Numbered from the stretch's first letter, positions 12,808 through 21,595 are shown. The stretch is 23,787 bases of DNA from an uncultured Collinsella sp. (GCA_900545445.1 UQZH01000032.1:1-23787); one strand, 5' to 3'. The notes: generated from the sequence alone by a model not told the origin. A program made the numbers and translations.

Positions 12808-15036
12808 ATGGAGCAATCGAGCCTGTTTGGTGACGGTGTGGACATCGATACCGAAACGCCCGCGAGTGCGGATGTCGCTGCACCGGCCGATGCCCGTGCC
12901 CAGGCGGCAGCGCGTGCGGCCGAGCTGCGCCACGAGCTCGATTACCACGCCTATCGCTACTACATGCTCGACGCGCCCGAGATCACAGACGCCGCCTTTG
13001 ACAAAATGCTCGTTGAGCTGCAGGAAATCGAGGCCACCTACCCCGACCTGGTGACGCCCGACAGCTATACCCAGCGCGTGGGCGGCTACGTGAGCGAGCA
13101 GTTTACGCCGGTCACGCACATGGCGCGCATGTATTCCATGGACGATGCCATGGATTTGGATGAACTTGACGCGTGGCTCCAGCGCACCGAGGATGCGCTC
13201 GGTGCCGGTAGCGTCACCTATACCTGCGAGCTTAAGATCGACGGTCTGGGCGTCGCGCTTACCTATCAAAACGGCACTTTTGTGCGCGCCGCCACGCGCG
13301 GCGACGGCACCACGGGCGAGGACGTGTCGCTCAACGTGCGTACCATCAAGGATGTGCCCATGCACCTGTCCGAAGCGGCGCTCGCCCACATGGGCGCCGA
13401 CCGCGAGCGTACCATCGAAGTGCGCGGTGAGGTTTACATGCCCAAGGGCAGCTTTGTTCGCCTGAATGAAGAGGCCGATGCCGAGGGGCGCGACCCCTTC
13501 GCCAACCCGCGTAACGCCGCCGCCGGCAGTCTGCGTCAAAAGGATCCCAAGGTCACGGCGCGCCGCGACCTGGCCACCTTTATCTATGCCATCGCCGATA
13601 CCGACCCGCTGCACGTCCACAGCCAGCGTGAGTTCCTCGATTGGCTGCGCAGCGCCGGTTTTAGTGTCAACCCCAACGTGGCACGCTGCGCCACACCCGC
13701 CGAGGTCCACGAGTTCTGTGCCCAGGCGCTTGAGCACCGCGGTGACCTGGACTACGACATCGACGGCGTGGTCGTAAAGGTCGATAGCTTCCAGCAGCAG
13801 CTCGACCTGGGCTTTACCGCCCGCGCGCCGCGCTGGGCCATTGCCTTTAAGTTCCCGCCCGAGGAAGAGCAGACCGTCCTGCGCGAAATTCGCATCCAGG
13901 TGGGTCGCACCGGTGTGCTCACGCCGGTCGCCGAGTTCGACCCGGTGACGGTCGCCGGCTCCACCATCGCGCGCGCCACGCTGCACAACATCGACGAGAT
14001 CCGTCGCAAAAACGTGCGCGAGGGCGATACCATCATCGTGCACAAGGCGGGCGACGTAATCCCCGAGGTTGTGGGCCCGGTGCTCGATAAACGCCCGGCC
14101 GAGTCGGTCGACTGGTCCATGCCCGAGGTTTGCCCCGTGTGCGGTAGCCCCGTGGTCCACGAGGATGGCGAGGTTGCCTACCGCTGCGTCTCCATCGATT
14201 GCCCCGCACAGCTCAAGGAGCGCCTGCTCCACTGGGTGAGCCGCGGCTGCATGGACGTCGACGGCCTGGGCGACGAGATCGTCGACAAGATGATCGCCGC
14301 CGGCCTGATCCACGATGTCGCGGACTTCTACCAGCTCACGGTCGACGACATCGCAGGCCTGGACACGGGGCGCACCTATGCTAGCTCCAACAGCAAAAAA
14401 GGTGTCAAGAAGGGCGATCCCATCCCGGTGGGCCTCAAGACGGCCGAGAAAATCATCGCCGAGCTCAACAAGTCCAAGAGCCAGCCGCTCGGTCGCGTGC
14501 TGTTTGCCCTGGGTATCCGCCACGTGGGCAAGAGCGTGGGCGAGGTCATCGCTGAGCGATTCCTGTCGATTGACAAGCTCATTTTGGCGAGCGAAGAGGA
14601 CATCGCCGAGTGCGAGGGCATCGGTCCCAAGATTGCGGCGAGCGTCAAGCAGTTCCTGGCCGTGCCCGAGAACCTTGCCGTGTTGGAACGTCTGCGCCAG
14701 GCGGGCCTTTCGCTCGAGGTCGACTTGGGCGCTGCGCACGCGCAAGCCGCAGCCGACGCTGGCGTGGCGGGCGAGCTCGCCGACGCACAGCCACTCGCGG
14801 GTCTGACCTTCGTGCTGACAGGCACGCTTGTCAATCGCACGCGCGACGAGGCGGGTGCGGCGCTCAAGGTGCTCGGCGCCAAGGTTTCGGGCAGTGTGTC
14901 AAAGAAGACGAGCTATCTGGTCGCCGGCCCCAAAGCGGGCTCCAAGCTCACCAAGGCCGAGCAGCTGGGTGTGCCCGTGCTGGACGAGGACGCGCTCGAG
15001 CAGATCTTGGCTACTGGTCAGGTGCCCCAGGCTTAG
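12808..15036 (+). CDS. ligA: NAD-dependent DNA ligase LigA
   Basis: 742-residue NAD+-dependent DNA ligase that seals nicks during replication and repair. Domains in order: Ia with the YHAYRYYMLD motif (about 46-54), adenylation domain with the nucleotidyl lysine Lys143 in ELKIDG, OB fold, zinc finger Cys442, Cys445, Cys460 and Cys465, helix-hairpin-helix repeats (ALGIRHVG, CEGIGPKIAASV), and a C-terminal BRCT domain (about 665-742, LTFVLTGTL). The ATG at 12808 has AAGGAG (12795-12800) ideally spaced. It is longer than E. coli LigA (671) because of an Ala-rich N-terminal extension of about 35 residues and a lysine-rich insert (YASSNSKKGVKKGDP) in the HhH region. Single gene with its own terminator. 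Confidence 0.97.
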   Translation: MEQSSLFGDGVDIDTETPASADVAAPADARAQAAARAAELRHELDYHAYRYYMLDAPEITDAAFDKMLVELQEIEATYPDLVTPDSYTQRVGGYVSEQFTPVTHMARMYSMDDAMDLDELDAWLQRTEDALGAGSVTYTCELKIDGLGVALTYQNGTFVRAATRGDGTTGEDVSLNVRTIKDVPMHLSEAALAHMGADRERTIEVRGEVYMPKGSFVRLNEEADAEGRDPFANPRNAAAGSLRQKDPKVTARRDLATFIYAIADTDPLHVHSQREFLDWLRSAGFSVNPNVARCATPAEVHEFCAQALEHRGDLDYDIDGVVVKVDSFQQQLDLGFTARAPRWAIAFKFPPEEEQTVLREIRIQVGRTGVLTPVAEFDPVTVAGSTIARATLHNIDEIRRKNVREGDTIIVHKAGDVIPEVVGPVLDKRPAESVDWSMPEVCPVCGSPVVHEDGEVAYRCVSIDCPAQLKERLLHWVSRGCMDVDGLGDEIVDKMIAAGLIHDVADFYQLTVDDIAGLDTGRTYASSNSKKGVKKGDPIPVGLKTAEKIIAELNKSKSQPLGRVLFALGIRHVGKSVGEVIAERFLSIDKLILASEEDIAECEGIGPKIAASVKQFLAVPENLAVLERLRQAGLSLEVDLGAAHAQAAADAGVAGELADAQPLAGLTFVLTGTLVNRTRDEAGAALKVLGAKVSGSVSKKTSYLVAGPKAGSKLTKAEQLGVPVLDEDALEQILATGQVPQA

Positions 15037-15055
15037 TGCATCAATAGTCAAATTG

Positions 15056-15095
15056 AAGAACCGCCCGGAAGCACGATGTCTTCCGGGCGGTTCTT
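15056..15095. terminator. Bidirectional terminator between ligA and the MerR gene
   Basis: Perfect 16-bp stem AAGAACCGCCCGGAAG (15056-15071) with its complement (15080-15095), loop of 8 nt. The right arm overlaps the stop codon of the convergent MerR gene, so one hairpin serves both genes. Confidence 0.85.
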
Positions 15096-15942
15096 ACTTT
15101 GCTGGGGCAATCGGCACCGTGATCTGTGTCACGTAGGTTGTGGGGTCGTCGCTGATGATGTCGTCGATCAGGGCAATCTCGCGCGAGGGCCCGGCGGGTG
15201 TCAGGTTGCGCTCGCGCATATAGCCGAGCAGCTGCTCATAGCGCGTGCCTGCCTGCCCGTGCGTGCCGCGGAAGCTTATGGTCAGGCATCGCGCGGCGGG
15301 CCGCGTCTCGACGTCGCCCACGTAATCATCGGTGTTATCGAGCAGCAAAAAGACCTCGTCGTAGCCGTCAAAGTCGCCGGCGGCGAGGCGCTCGGCACTG
15401 ATCCCAACGCCCAAGTTGCCCAAGAAGACAAAGGTCTCGTGCTGCCCCTTCTGCAATTGACGAATCTGCCACTCCAGCGCATAGGCGTCGGTAGGATTGA
15501 CGCGTTCGCGCAGCACGGCGCAGCGAAGTTCGGGCGCATCGATTGTGCAAATGGTGTCGAGCTTGGTGTTCAGGGCATCGTGCAGCAGGGCAAGCCGGTT
15601 ATCAATCTTGCGCGACACGCGCTCCAGCTCGCGGCGCTTGCGCTCGATGAGCTCCTGCTGCTGGGTCAGCTGCCGCTGCATGAGGTCCACATCGCGCGTG
15701 GTCACAAACTCACGGATCTGCGCCAAGGGCAAGTCGAGAACACGCAGGTGGCTGATGGTGTTGAGGGTGGAGAGCTGCCACGATCCGTAGTAGCGGTACC
15801 CACTTGCCGGATCGATGTGCGCCGGGTCCAGCAAGCCCATCTGCTCGTAATGACGTAGCGTCCCCACGCTCAGGTTAAACAGGCGCGCCACCTCGCCAAT
15901 GCGGAGCAGGCCCTCGGTATGTTCACTTGGCATGTCGATCAC
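15094..15942 (-). CDS. MerR family regulator with GyrI-like effector domain
   Basis: 282-residue MerR-family activator. The N-terminal winged helix (RIGEVARLFNLSVGTLRHYE, residues 14-33) and YRYYGSWQLSTLNTI are followed by a long dimerisation coiled coil (about 90-125, rich in Gln, Glu and Arg). A C-terminal domain of the BmrR/GyrI multidrug-sensing type is likely (about 130-282). The GTG at 15942 is preferred over the ATG at 15933 because AAGGAG lies about 8 nt before the GTG. It lies 54 nt downstream of the MATE transporter gene on the same strand and is probably its drug-responsive activator. Confidence 0.85.
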   Translation of the reverse strand: MIDMPSEHTEGLLRIGEVARLFNLSVGTLRHYEQMGLLDPAHIDPASGYRYYGSWQLSTLNTISHLRVLDLPLAQIREFVTTRDVDLMQRQLTQQQELIERKRRELERVSRKIDNRLALLHDALNTKLDTICTIDAPELRCAVLRERVNPTDAYALEWQIRQLQKGQHETFVFLGNLGVGISAERLAAGDFDGYDEVFLLLDNTDDYVGDVETRPAARCLTISFRGTHGQAGTRYEQLLGYMRERNLTPAGPSREIALIDDIISDDPTTYVTQITVPIAPAK

Positions 15943-15996
15943 AGGACCGCTCCTTTCAATAGGGTCGGGGAGGGGCGCCAGGCTTGCGTTGCCCCG

Positions 15997-17343
15997 CTAC
16001 GCTACCAACTTGTCAAAAGCCCCACGCCGGTTGAGCACGGTAAACGCGACAGCACAGATGACCGCCGACAGAATTGACCCGCACGGCGAAGCGATGCCCA
16101 TGGGAAACAACGTGTCGGAATAGGCGTTCGACAGCAGCCACGCGCCCGGCACGCGAATGAGCGCCACGGCCAGCACGTTGTGCGCAAAGCCGATGTAGCT
16201 CTTGCCGTATGCAGCGAAAAAGCCGCTAAAGCAAATGTGGATGCCGGCAAAGATCGCGTCGAAAATATAGCTGCGCATATAGCCGGTACCGGCCGCGACC
16301 ACCGCGGGGTCCTTGGCGAAAAAGCCGATAAACGTCGGCGCCACCAGCCACATCAGCACCGTGATCAGGCAGCCGTACACCACCGAAATCGTCATGGCGT
16401 CCTTGAGCACCTGACGTGCACGATCGCCCTTGCCCGCGCCGGCATTTTGCGCCGTGAGTGCGCTGACGGTGGCGCCCATGGAACTCGGCACGATGAACAA
16501 GAAGCTGATCATCTTTTCGACCAAGCCCACGGCGGCGGCGTCGACGAGCCCTCGGTGGTTGGCGATGACGGTGATAAACATAAACGCCACCTGGATGCAG
16601 CCGTCCTGCACGGCCACGGGCACGCCGATCTTAAGAATGCTGCCGAGCATCTCGGGCTGGGGGCGCAGGTCGCTGCGCTTAACGTGGATGTTCGTGCGGC
16701 GGCTCTTGAGCCACACGAGTGCGAGGGCAACGCTGGCCGTCTGGGCGGTTACCGTGCCGAGCGCCGCGCCCACGGGGCCGAGCCCCATGTGGCCGATAAA
16801 CAGAAAGTCGAGTGCGATGTTGATGATGCATGCCACGCCAATCACGTACATAGGCGAGCGCGAATCGCCCAGGCCGCGAAAGATGGCCGAGAGAATGTTG
16901 TATGCGGCAATAAACGGAATGCCGACAAAGCAGATACGCAGGTAGGCGGCGGTGCCTTCGACCGCCTCGGCAGGCGTGCCAATGAGTGCCACGATTTGCG
17001 GGCACAGTGCGAGCAGGACAGCGGCCAGCACCACCGAGACACCCATAAAGAGCGTGATGGTGTTGCCGATGGCGGTCTCGGCGCGGTCGAAGCGACGCGA
17101 GCCCACGGCGTGGCCGACGATGACCGTCGTTCCCATTGCCAGGCCCACGAGCGTCACGGTAATGATATAGAGCGTCTGCGCGCCATTGCCCACGGCGGTG
17201 ATGCCGGCGGCGCCGCTGAACTGCCCCATCATGTACAGATCGGCCATGCCGTAGAGCATCTGCAAAAAGTACGAGAGCATATAAGGCAGGGCAAAGACCG
17301 CGATGGTCTTGAGGACATTGCCGCGTGTGAGGTCGTGTTCCAT
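15997..17343 (-). CDS. MATE family efflux transporter
   Basis: 448-residue polytopic membrane protein of the MATE (MOP superfamily) type, about twelve hydrophobic segments in two related halves. It would export cationic compounds by sodium or proton antiport. Family-like stretches include LPYMLSYFLQMLYGMADLYM near the N-terminus, VGNGAQTLY, GLGDSRSPM and LLSNAYSDTLFPMGIASPCG. The start is placed at the ATG at 17343 (MEHDLTRGNVLKT), the usual MATE N-terminus; a longer in-frame reading back to 17457 covers the promoter and is rejected. The ribosome binding site is weak. It is the first gene of an operon with the MerR regulator, driven by a promoter with a MerR-type spacer dyad. Confidence 0.92.
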   Translation of the reverse strand: MEHDLTRGNVLKTIAVFALPYMLSYFLQMLYGMADLYMMGQFSGAAGITAVGNGAQTLYIITVTLVGLAMGTTVIVGHAVGSRRFDRAETAIGNTITLFMGVSVVLAAVLLALCPQIVALIGTPAEAVEGTAAYLRICFVGIPFIAAYNILSAIFRGLGDSRSPMYVIGVACIINIALDFLFIGHMGLGPVGAALGTVTAQTASVALALVWLKSRRTNIHVKRSDLRPQPEMLGSILKIGVPVAVQDGCIQVAFMFITVIANHRGLVDAAAVGLVEKMISFLFIVPSSMGATVSALTAQNAGAGKGDRARQVLKDAMTISVVYGCLITVLMWLVAPTFIGFFAKDPAVVAAGTGYMRSYIFDAIFAGIHICFSGFFAAYGKSYIGFAHNVLAVALIRVPGAWLLSNAYSDTLFPMGIASPCGSILSAVICAVAFTVLNRRGAFDKLVA

Positions 17344-17383
17344 GGGCGGGGCTTTCTGGCTGGGTTTGTTTACGTACCAGTGT

Positions 17384-17414
17384 AGTGAAAATCCTACAAC
17401 GATTGTAGAGTCAA
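17384..17414 (-). promoter_or_regulatory. MerR-type promoter of the MATE-MerR operon
   Basis: On the minus strand, -35 TTGACT (17409-17414) and TTCACT (17384-17389) are separated by 19 bp. The dyad CTACAA-CGA-TTGTAG (17394-17408) sits inside that spacer. An over-long spacer with a central dyad is the hallmark of MerR-family activated promoters. Confidence 0.7.
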
Positions 17415-17534
17415 GGTTTATGTTGGGTGCCGGGCGAAAAAGTGAGCCTGTATTCATTTCCCATGGTTTAAAAGAGCTGGATTAACCCGTTCGAGCACGA
17501 TGCTTTGACCCCTCCGTGCCTCTTACCTCGCCTC

Positions 17535-17599
17535 AAACCATCACAACATTCGACGTTTTTCGCCAAAAACGGGAAAAGCATCGAATGTTGTGATGGTTT
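17535..17599. repeat. Palindromic repeat, family 1 copy 1
   Basis: Perfect 19-bp arms (17535-17553 with 17581-17599, core CCATCACAACATTCGA) around a 27-nt loop with an inner CGTTTTT/AAAAACG hairpin. It is nearly identical (one difference over 63 nt) to copy 2 at 18777-18839. It lies upstream of the DUF559-like gene. The 357-nt gap 17344-17700 otherwise holds only the MATE promoter. Confidence 0.85.
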
Positions 17600-17700
17600 T
17601 TCTGCCACTCGACCGGGTGGAATCGCTTTCTTGCGCACGAAGGTGTGCGGACCCGTGAGCAGGGGAATAAGGTTGGTTATCCGACTCCATTGGAGGGCTC

Positions 17701-18738
17701 ATGGACCTGCCGATCGTCCTGTCCCATAAGACTGCCTGGCTGTACCACAACGTGGCGCGCCCGTCCGAGTCGCTCTCGCGAGCAAGCAGTCTATACGATG
17801 AGGACTCGCTTGCTAACGAGGCGGAACCGACCGCGAGCCTGCCCAAATTGGGACTCGATGCCAAGGGGCTGAGGGCTTCAACGGCGGTTGGGATCGTTGC
17901 CGACCATCTGGTTTCTCTTGGTATTCCACGAGAAGAGCTCGATCATATCGACACGCTCGTCAACTTCGATTTTGAGCGCTCGACGCCGGCTGGATTTAGG
18001 TGCCACGTGTTTGGGGCGCCGATACCTCCAGACCATCTTATCGAGGTGGCAGAGGGCCTTCTGGTGGTTGATGAGGTCATGTGCTTTGTCCAAGCGGGTT
18101 TGTGGATGAGTGAGCCCGAGCAGCTGGAATATGGCTACGAAATCTGCGCCCGATACCATTTGAATCATCTGTCGACAGGCGATTATATCGAGATGGGGCA
18201 GAGGTATACCGTTGCCGACTTGATTACTTATTGCAATGAGAACCGATCTCGTCAGGGGGCTATACGCGCGGCCGCCGTGCTCAAGCGCGTGCACGATGGC
18301 GCGCGGTCGCCCATGGAGACGGCCACCGCAATCATGGTCGTAGCAAAACGTTCTCAGGGAGGGCTGGGATACGCCAAGATCGAGCTCAACCATCGGGTCG
18401 ATGTCCCCAACGAGTTCAAGTATCTCGCAAAGGCCGGGTATTTCGAGATCGACGTATATGCGCCTGCGAGCGGTACGGGGATTGAGTACAACGGCTCGGA
18501 CCATCTTGATAAACAGCGCAGCGCGTCGGATGCGGAGCGTATGACCGTGCTGAGCGCGCTGGGCTTTAGAATGATCGTCCTCACCGGGACTCAGTTTGCC
18601 CACCAGCTGCAATTGCATCGGGCAATGAATGCCATCGCGCTCGCTATGGGCCTTAAGTGCGACCGAAGCGAAGCGTTCCAGAAACGTCAGAACGACCTAC
18701 GAGAATTCGTGATTCGGCACTGGGACGGCGGCCTTTAG
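17701..18738 (+). CDS. DUF559/Vsr-like nuclease-fold protein of unknown role
   Basis: 345-residue soluble protein. The C-terminal part (about 225-325) looks like the DUF559/Vsr-type PD-(D/E)XK fold: EIDVYAPASGTGIEYNG gives the Asp and Glu expected at the active site. It is followed by DAERMTVLSALGFRMIVLTG and a final helix, the usual order in DUF559 proteins. The N-terminal two thirds are not recognised; part may be a winged-helix or AbiEi-like region (YTVADLITYC), but this is weak. TGGAGGG (17691-17697) sets the start at 17701. It is a solitary gene flanked by direct copies of a palindromic repeat, with no partner toxin, methylase or recombinase. Function unknown; a DNA-cleaving or defence role is speculative. 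Confidence 0.7.
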   Translation: MDLPIVLSHKTAWLYHNVARPSESLSRASSLYDEDSLANEAEPTASLPKLGLDAKGLRASTAVGIVADHLVSLGIPREELDHIDTLVNFDFERSTPAGFRCHVFGAPIPPDHLIEVAEGLLVVDEVMCFVQAGLWMSEPEQLEYGYEICARYHLNHLSTGDYIEMGQRYTVADLITYCNENRSRQGAIRAAAVLKRVHDGARSPMETATAIMVVAKRSQGGLGYAKIELNHRVDVPNEFKYLAKAGYFEIDVYAPASGTGIEYNGSDHLDKQRSASDAERMTVLSALGFRMIVLTGTQFAHQLQLHRAMNAIALAMGLKCDRSEAFQKRQNDLREFVIRHWDGGL

Positions 18739-18776
18739 GGGCGTTTTGGTCCTTCTGCGGGGTGCTGTGGGCAGGC

Positions 18777-18839
18777 AAACCATCACAACATTCGACGTTT
18801 TTTGCCAAAAACGGGAAAAGCATCGAATGTTGTGATGGT
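18777..18839. repeat. Palindromic repeat, family 1 copy 2
   Basis: Same element and orientation as 17535-17597. Arms 18777-18795 and 18823-18839, 27-nt loop. It lies 38 nt after the DUF559-like stop codon and ahead of moaA. Confidence 0.85.
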
Positions 18840-18971
18840 CTGTGTTGAGGATGGGCTTGGGAAGCCGGTCTTGCTCGCAAAGGCCTTTCGTGTCGTACGC
18901 ATGTCGACCCATTCTTCCCGTGCGGTACTATATTCCCCGAAGAATAAAGACCGGCGCGAGGGGAGGGCTGC

Positions 18972-20027
18972 GTGGACGGGCACGTGCAACATGACGGCTT
19001 TGGCCGCGATATCAACTACCTGCGCATTGCCGTTACCGACAAGTGCAATTTCCGCTGCATCTATTGCATGCCGGCCGATGGCGTGGCACCCCGCGCACAC
19101 GATGAGCTGCTCAGCGCCGAGGAAATCGCCCGCTTTGTGCGCTTGGTAGCAGGGGAGGGCATTCGCCGCGTGCGCCTGACGGGTGGCGAGCCGCTGGTCA
19201 GTCGCCGTATCATTCCGCTTATTCGCGACATCCGCGCGATTCCGCAGATCGAGGACATCTCGCTCACCACCAACGGCGCCCTGCTACCCAAGCTGGCGCC
19301 GCAGCTCAAAGATGCGGGGCTTAACCGCGTCAACATCTCGCTCGACACGCTCGACCCTACGCTCTTTGGAAAGATCACGCGTCTAGGTCGACTCGAGCAG
19401 ACCATGGCTGGCATCGACGCGGCGCTGGCTTGGGGCTTTGAGCCCGTTAAGGTCAACTGCGTTGTTGTGCGCCGGCTCAACCAGGATGTGGCGGCCCTCG
19501 CACGGCTGACCGTCGACCGCCCTATTCATCTGCGATTTATCGAATATATGCCCATCGGCGACGAGCACACGAGTTCGCATTGCGCTGTGGACCCGCATGC
19601 TCCCACGCTCAATCCCGAGCTGTGGGATGCGAGCGATACCGTGCCGAGCGACGAGCTGCGGGCGCGCATCAATGCCGGGGTCGCCGCGGCGGGTCTGGGC
19701 GAGCTCGAGCCGCTCGACATCAACGACGCTCCTGCCGGCGCGGGCCCTGCGCGCTACTGGCACTTTCCGGGCGCGGCGGGAACGGTTGGCTTTATCAGCG
19801 CCATGTCCAATCATTTTTGTGCGAATTGCAACCGTCTACGCCTGACGGCCGATGGCAGCGTGCGTCCGTGCCTGTTCAGCGATGCCGAGTATTCGGTGCG
19901 TGAGGCGCTGCGCCGTGGTGATGATATGCAGGTACTTTCGATTTGGCGCGATGCCGTGGCCCACAAACCGCAGGAACACGCGATAATTGAGGGCACGCAA
20001 CGATTTATGTCCCAAATCGGAGGATGA
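18972..20027 (+). CDS. moaA: GTP 3',8-cyclase MoaA
   Basis: 351-residue radical-SAM enzyme that turns GTP into 3',8-cyclo-GTP, the first step of molybdenum cofactor synthesis. The N-terminal cluster motif is CNFRCIYC (Cys25, Cys29, Cys32). LTGGEPL and LTTNGALL follow, and the C-terminal second-cluster cysteines are Cys283, Cys286 and Cys300 (CANCNRLRL, RPCL). The protein ends in the Gly-Gly tail (QIGG) known to matter for MoaA. The start is the GTG at 18972, supported by AGGGGAGGG just upstream; no ATG fits. It is followed after 4 nt by the moaC-mobB fusion, so the two form an operon. Confidence 0.95.
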   Translation: MDGHVQHDGFGRDINYLRIAVTDKCNFRCIYCMPADGVAPRAHDELLSAEEIARFVRLVAGEGIRRVRLTGGEPLVSRRIIPLIRDIRAIPQIEDISLTTNGALLPKLAPQLKDAGLNRVNISLDTLDPTLFGKITRLGRLEQTMAGIDAALAWGFEPVKVNCVVVRRLNQDVAALARLTVDRPIHLRFIEYMPIGDEHTSSHCAVDPHAPTLNPELWDASDTVPSDELRARINAGVAAAGLGELEPLDINDAPAGAGPARYWHFPGAAGTVGFISAMSNHFCANCNRLRLTADGSVRPCLFSDAEYSVREALRRGDDMQVLSIWRDAVAHKPQEHAIIEGTQRFMSQIGG

Positions 20028-20031
20028 TCAT

Positions 20032-21330
20032 ATGGCCAAGAGCAGGTACGCCGATGCCACCAAGGCCGCTCGCAGGGCCGCGATGTCTGCCCACAAAGTC
20101 ACGGCTGCGGACGCCGATGCCGTTGCAGACGCACAGCCGACTGTCAGTGCTGCCACCGAGCCCGTCCGTGACGCCCGTCGCGACGAGCTGACGCACGTGG
20201 ACGCCAAGGGCGAGGTACGCATGGTCGACGTGTCCGACAAGGCCGAGACCCATCGCATCGCCATCGCCGAGGGTACCATCCTCATGCACCCCGAGACGCA
20301 AGCCATGGTGCTGCAGGAACGTGCCAAAAAGGGCGACGTGCTTGCCTGCGCGCGCGTGGCGGGCATTATGGCCATCAAGCGCACGAGCGACATCATCCCC
20401 ATGTGCCATCCGCTGCTCATTACCAAGAGCAAGTGCGACATTGCGCCCATCGCTCCGGCGGGGACGCCTGTCGAGGACGTGCCCGAGGGCTGGGCACCGG
20501 CGCGCGCGGACGGGCAGGTTGGCTTTCACGTGCTGGTTACGGCCGGCGTGACGGGCAAGACGGGTATCGAGATGGAGGCCCTGACCGGCGCGAGTGCCGC
20601 GTGCCTGACCATCTACGACATGTGCAAGGCCGTCGATCGCGGCATGGAGATCGTCGACGTGCGCCTGCTGCACAAGGAGGGCGGCCGCTCGGGCGTGTGG
20701 GATCGTGCCGAACGTCAGGCCGCTGCTGTTGAGTCCGTGGGAGCCGCGGGCAACGCACCCGCAAGCGCGCCCGTCGCCGTCGCGCCCGCAGCTCCGGCCC
20801 CGGCCGTCCCCGCGATCGCGTTTATCGGCTACCAGAACTCGGGCAAGACCACGCTCGTCGAGAAGGTTATCGCCGAGCTCACCCGCCGCGGCCTGCGCGT
20901 GGGTTCGCTCAAGCATCATGGGCATCACGGCTTTGATATCGACGTGCCCGCTAAGGACACCTGGCGCCATCACCAGGCCGGATCCAAGCACGTGGGCCTC
21001 ATCTGCGCCACGCGCTGGGCGGAGTACGCCGACACGCGCGAGGAGGACGAGATGCCCGCGCGCGAGCTGCTGTCGCGTTACAACGATGTCGACGTGGTGA
21101 TCATCGAGGGTTACAAGACCGAGGGCTTCGACAATATCGTGGTCGCGCGCTCCGGTGTCGACCGTCTGCGCGGCAAGAGCTCGCTCGACCTGGTCGATGG
21201 CCACACGCTGGCCCTTGCCTGCAATGAGGCCTTGGCGCGTCAGGCCTTCGACGCCGGCTTCGCGACCCGAGCCATCAACATCAACGACGCCCGAGCCATC
21301 TGCGACCTCATCCAAGATCATCTGGCCTAA
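20032..21330 (+). CDS. moaC-mobB: MoaC-MobB fusion protein (molybdenum cofactor)
   Basis: 432-residue two-domain protein. After a charged, Ala-rich N-terminus, residues about 55-235 form MoaC (cyclic pyranopterin monophosphate synthase): KRTSDIIPMCHPLL with Cys125/His126, and MEALTGASAACLTIYDMCKA followed by KEGGRSG. An Ala/Pro/Val-rich linker (about 240-260) leads to a MobB domain with Walker A GYQNSGKTTL (266-275), SLKHHGHHGFDID and DTWRHHQAG. MobB assists guanine-dinucleotide attachment to the cofactor. MoaC follows MoaA directly in the pathway, whereas MobB acts late, so the fusion joins distant steps. The start at 20032 is set by GGAGG (20019-20023), 4 nt after the moaA stop; an earlier in-frame TTG is not needed. 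Confidence 0.93.
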   Translation: MAKSRYADATKAARRAAMSAHKVTAADADAVADAQPTVSAATEPVRDARRDELTHVDAKGEVRMVDVSDKAETHRIAIAEGTILMHPETQAMVLQERAKKGDVLACARVAGIMAIKRTSDIIPMCHPLLITKSKCDIAPIAPAGTPVEDVPEGWAPARADGQVGFHVLVTAGVTGKTGIEMEALTGASAACLTIYDMCKAVDRGMEIVDVRLLHKEGGRSGVWDRAERQAAAVESVGAAGNAPASAPVAVAPAAPAPAVPAIAFIGYQNSGKTTLVEKVIAELTRRGLRVGSLKHHGHHGFDIDVPAKDTWRHHQAGSKHVGLICATRWAEYADTREEDEMPARELLSRYNDVDVVIIEGYKTEGFDNIVVARSGVDRLRGKSSLDLVDGHTLALACNEALARQAFDAGFATRAININDARAICDLIQDHLA

Positions 21331-21370
21331 AACCTGCCAAATAGGGACAGGTTTATTTTGGCAGGTTTTA
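21328..21370 (+). terminator. Terminator of the moaA operon
   Basis: 14-bp stem TAAAACCTGCCAAA (21328-21341) with TTTGGCAGGTTTTA (21357-21370). The left arm starts in the stop codon. The loop contains AGGGACAGG, as in the family 3 hairpins. Confidence 0.8.
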
Positions 21371-21388
21371 TCTGGGCAAACGTCATTT

Positions 21389-21425
21389 CCACCACAAAGG
21401 GGACAGGCACCTTTGTGGTGGTTTT
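21389..21425 (+). terminator. Terminator, repeat family 3 copy 2
   Basis: CCACCACAAAGG/CCTTTGTGGTGG around GGACAGGCA, then TTTTT. It is identical to the hairpin at 10893-10929 and tandem to the terminator at 21328-21370. Confidence 0.85.
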
Positions 21426-21429
21426 TGCT

Positions 21430-21466
21430 TTGGTAGATGGTTGGGACATGCCTTACAATCTACCAA
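21430..21466 (+). promoter_or_regulatory. Palindrome-overlapped promoter of the MFS gene
   Basis: Inverted repeat TTGGTAGAT (21430-21438) with ATCTACCAA (21458-21466). TTGGTA (21430-21435) and TACAAT (21454-21459) are spaced 18 bp and form a plausible -35/-10 pair inside it. A regulator binding here would control the MFS gene; none is adjacent. Confidence 0.45.
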
Positions 21467-21595
21467 GTAGTTCATGACGGGCAAAAAACGGAGAGAAGAG
21501 GCTTGATGCGTCCTTAAAGTTTCATGCGGATAGATTGATTTGACAGACGGTGGCGAATGCCCGCCACCCGTATTCGTATGAAACAAGGAGTCTCC

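Noticed and set aside
12658..14745. 695-codon reading frame antisense to ligA
   Set aside because: Mirror of a well-supported LigA coding region; no domain.
17701..18738. Toxin-antitoxin or restriction system around the DUF559-like gene
   Set aside because: No partner gene on either side; the neighbours are MATE and moaA.
18740..18971. Moco riboswitch before moaA
   Set aside because: The gap holds a dispersed palindrome that also occurs at two other loci; no Moco-RNA pattern was recognised.
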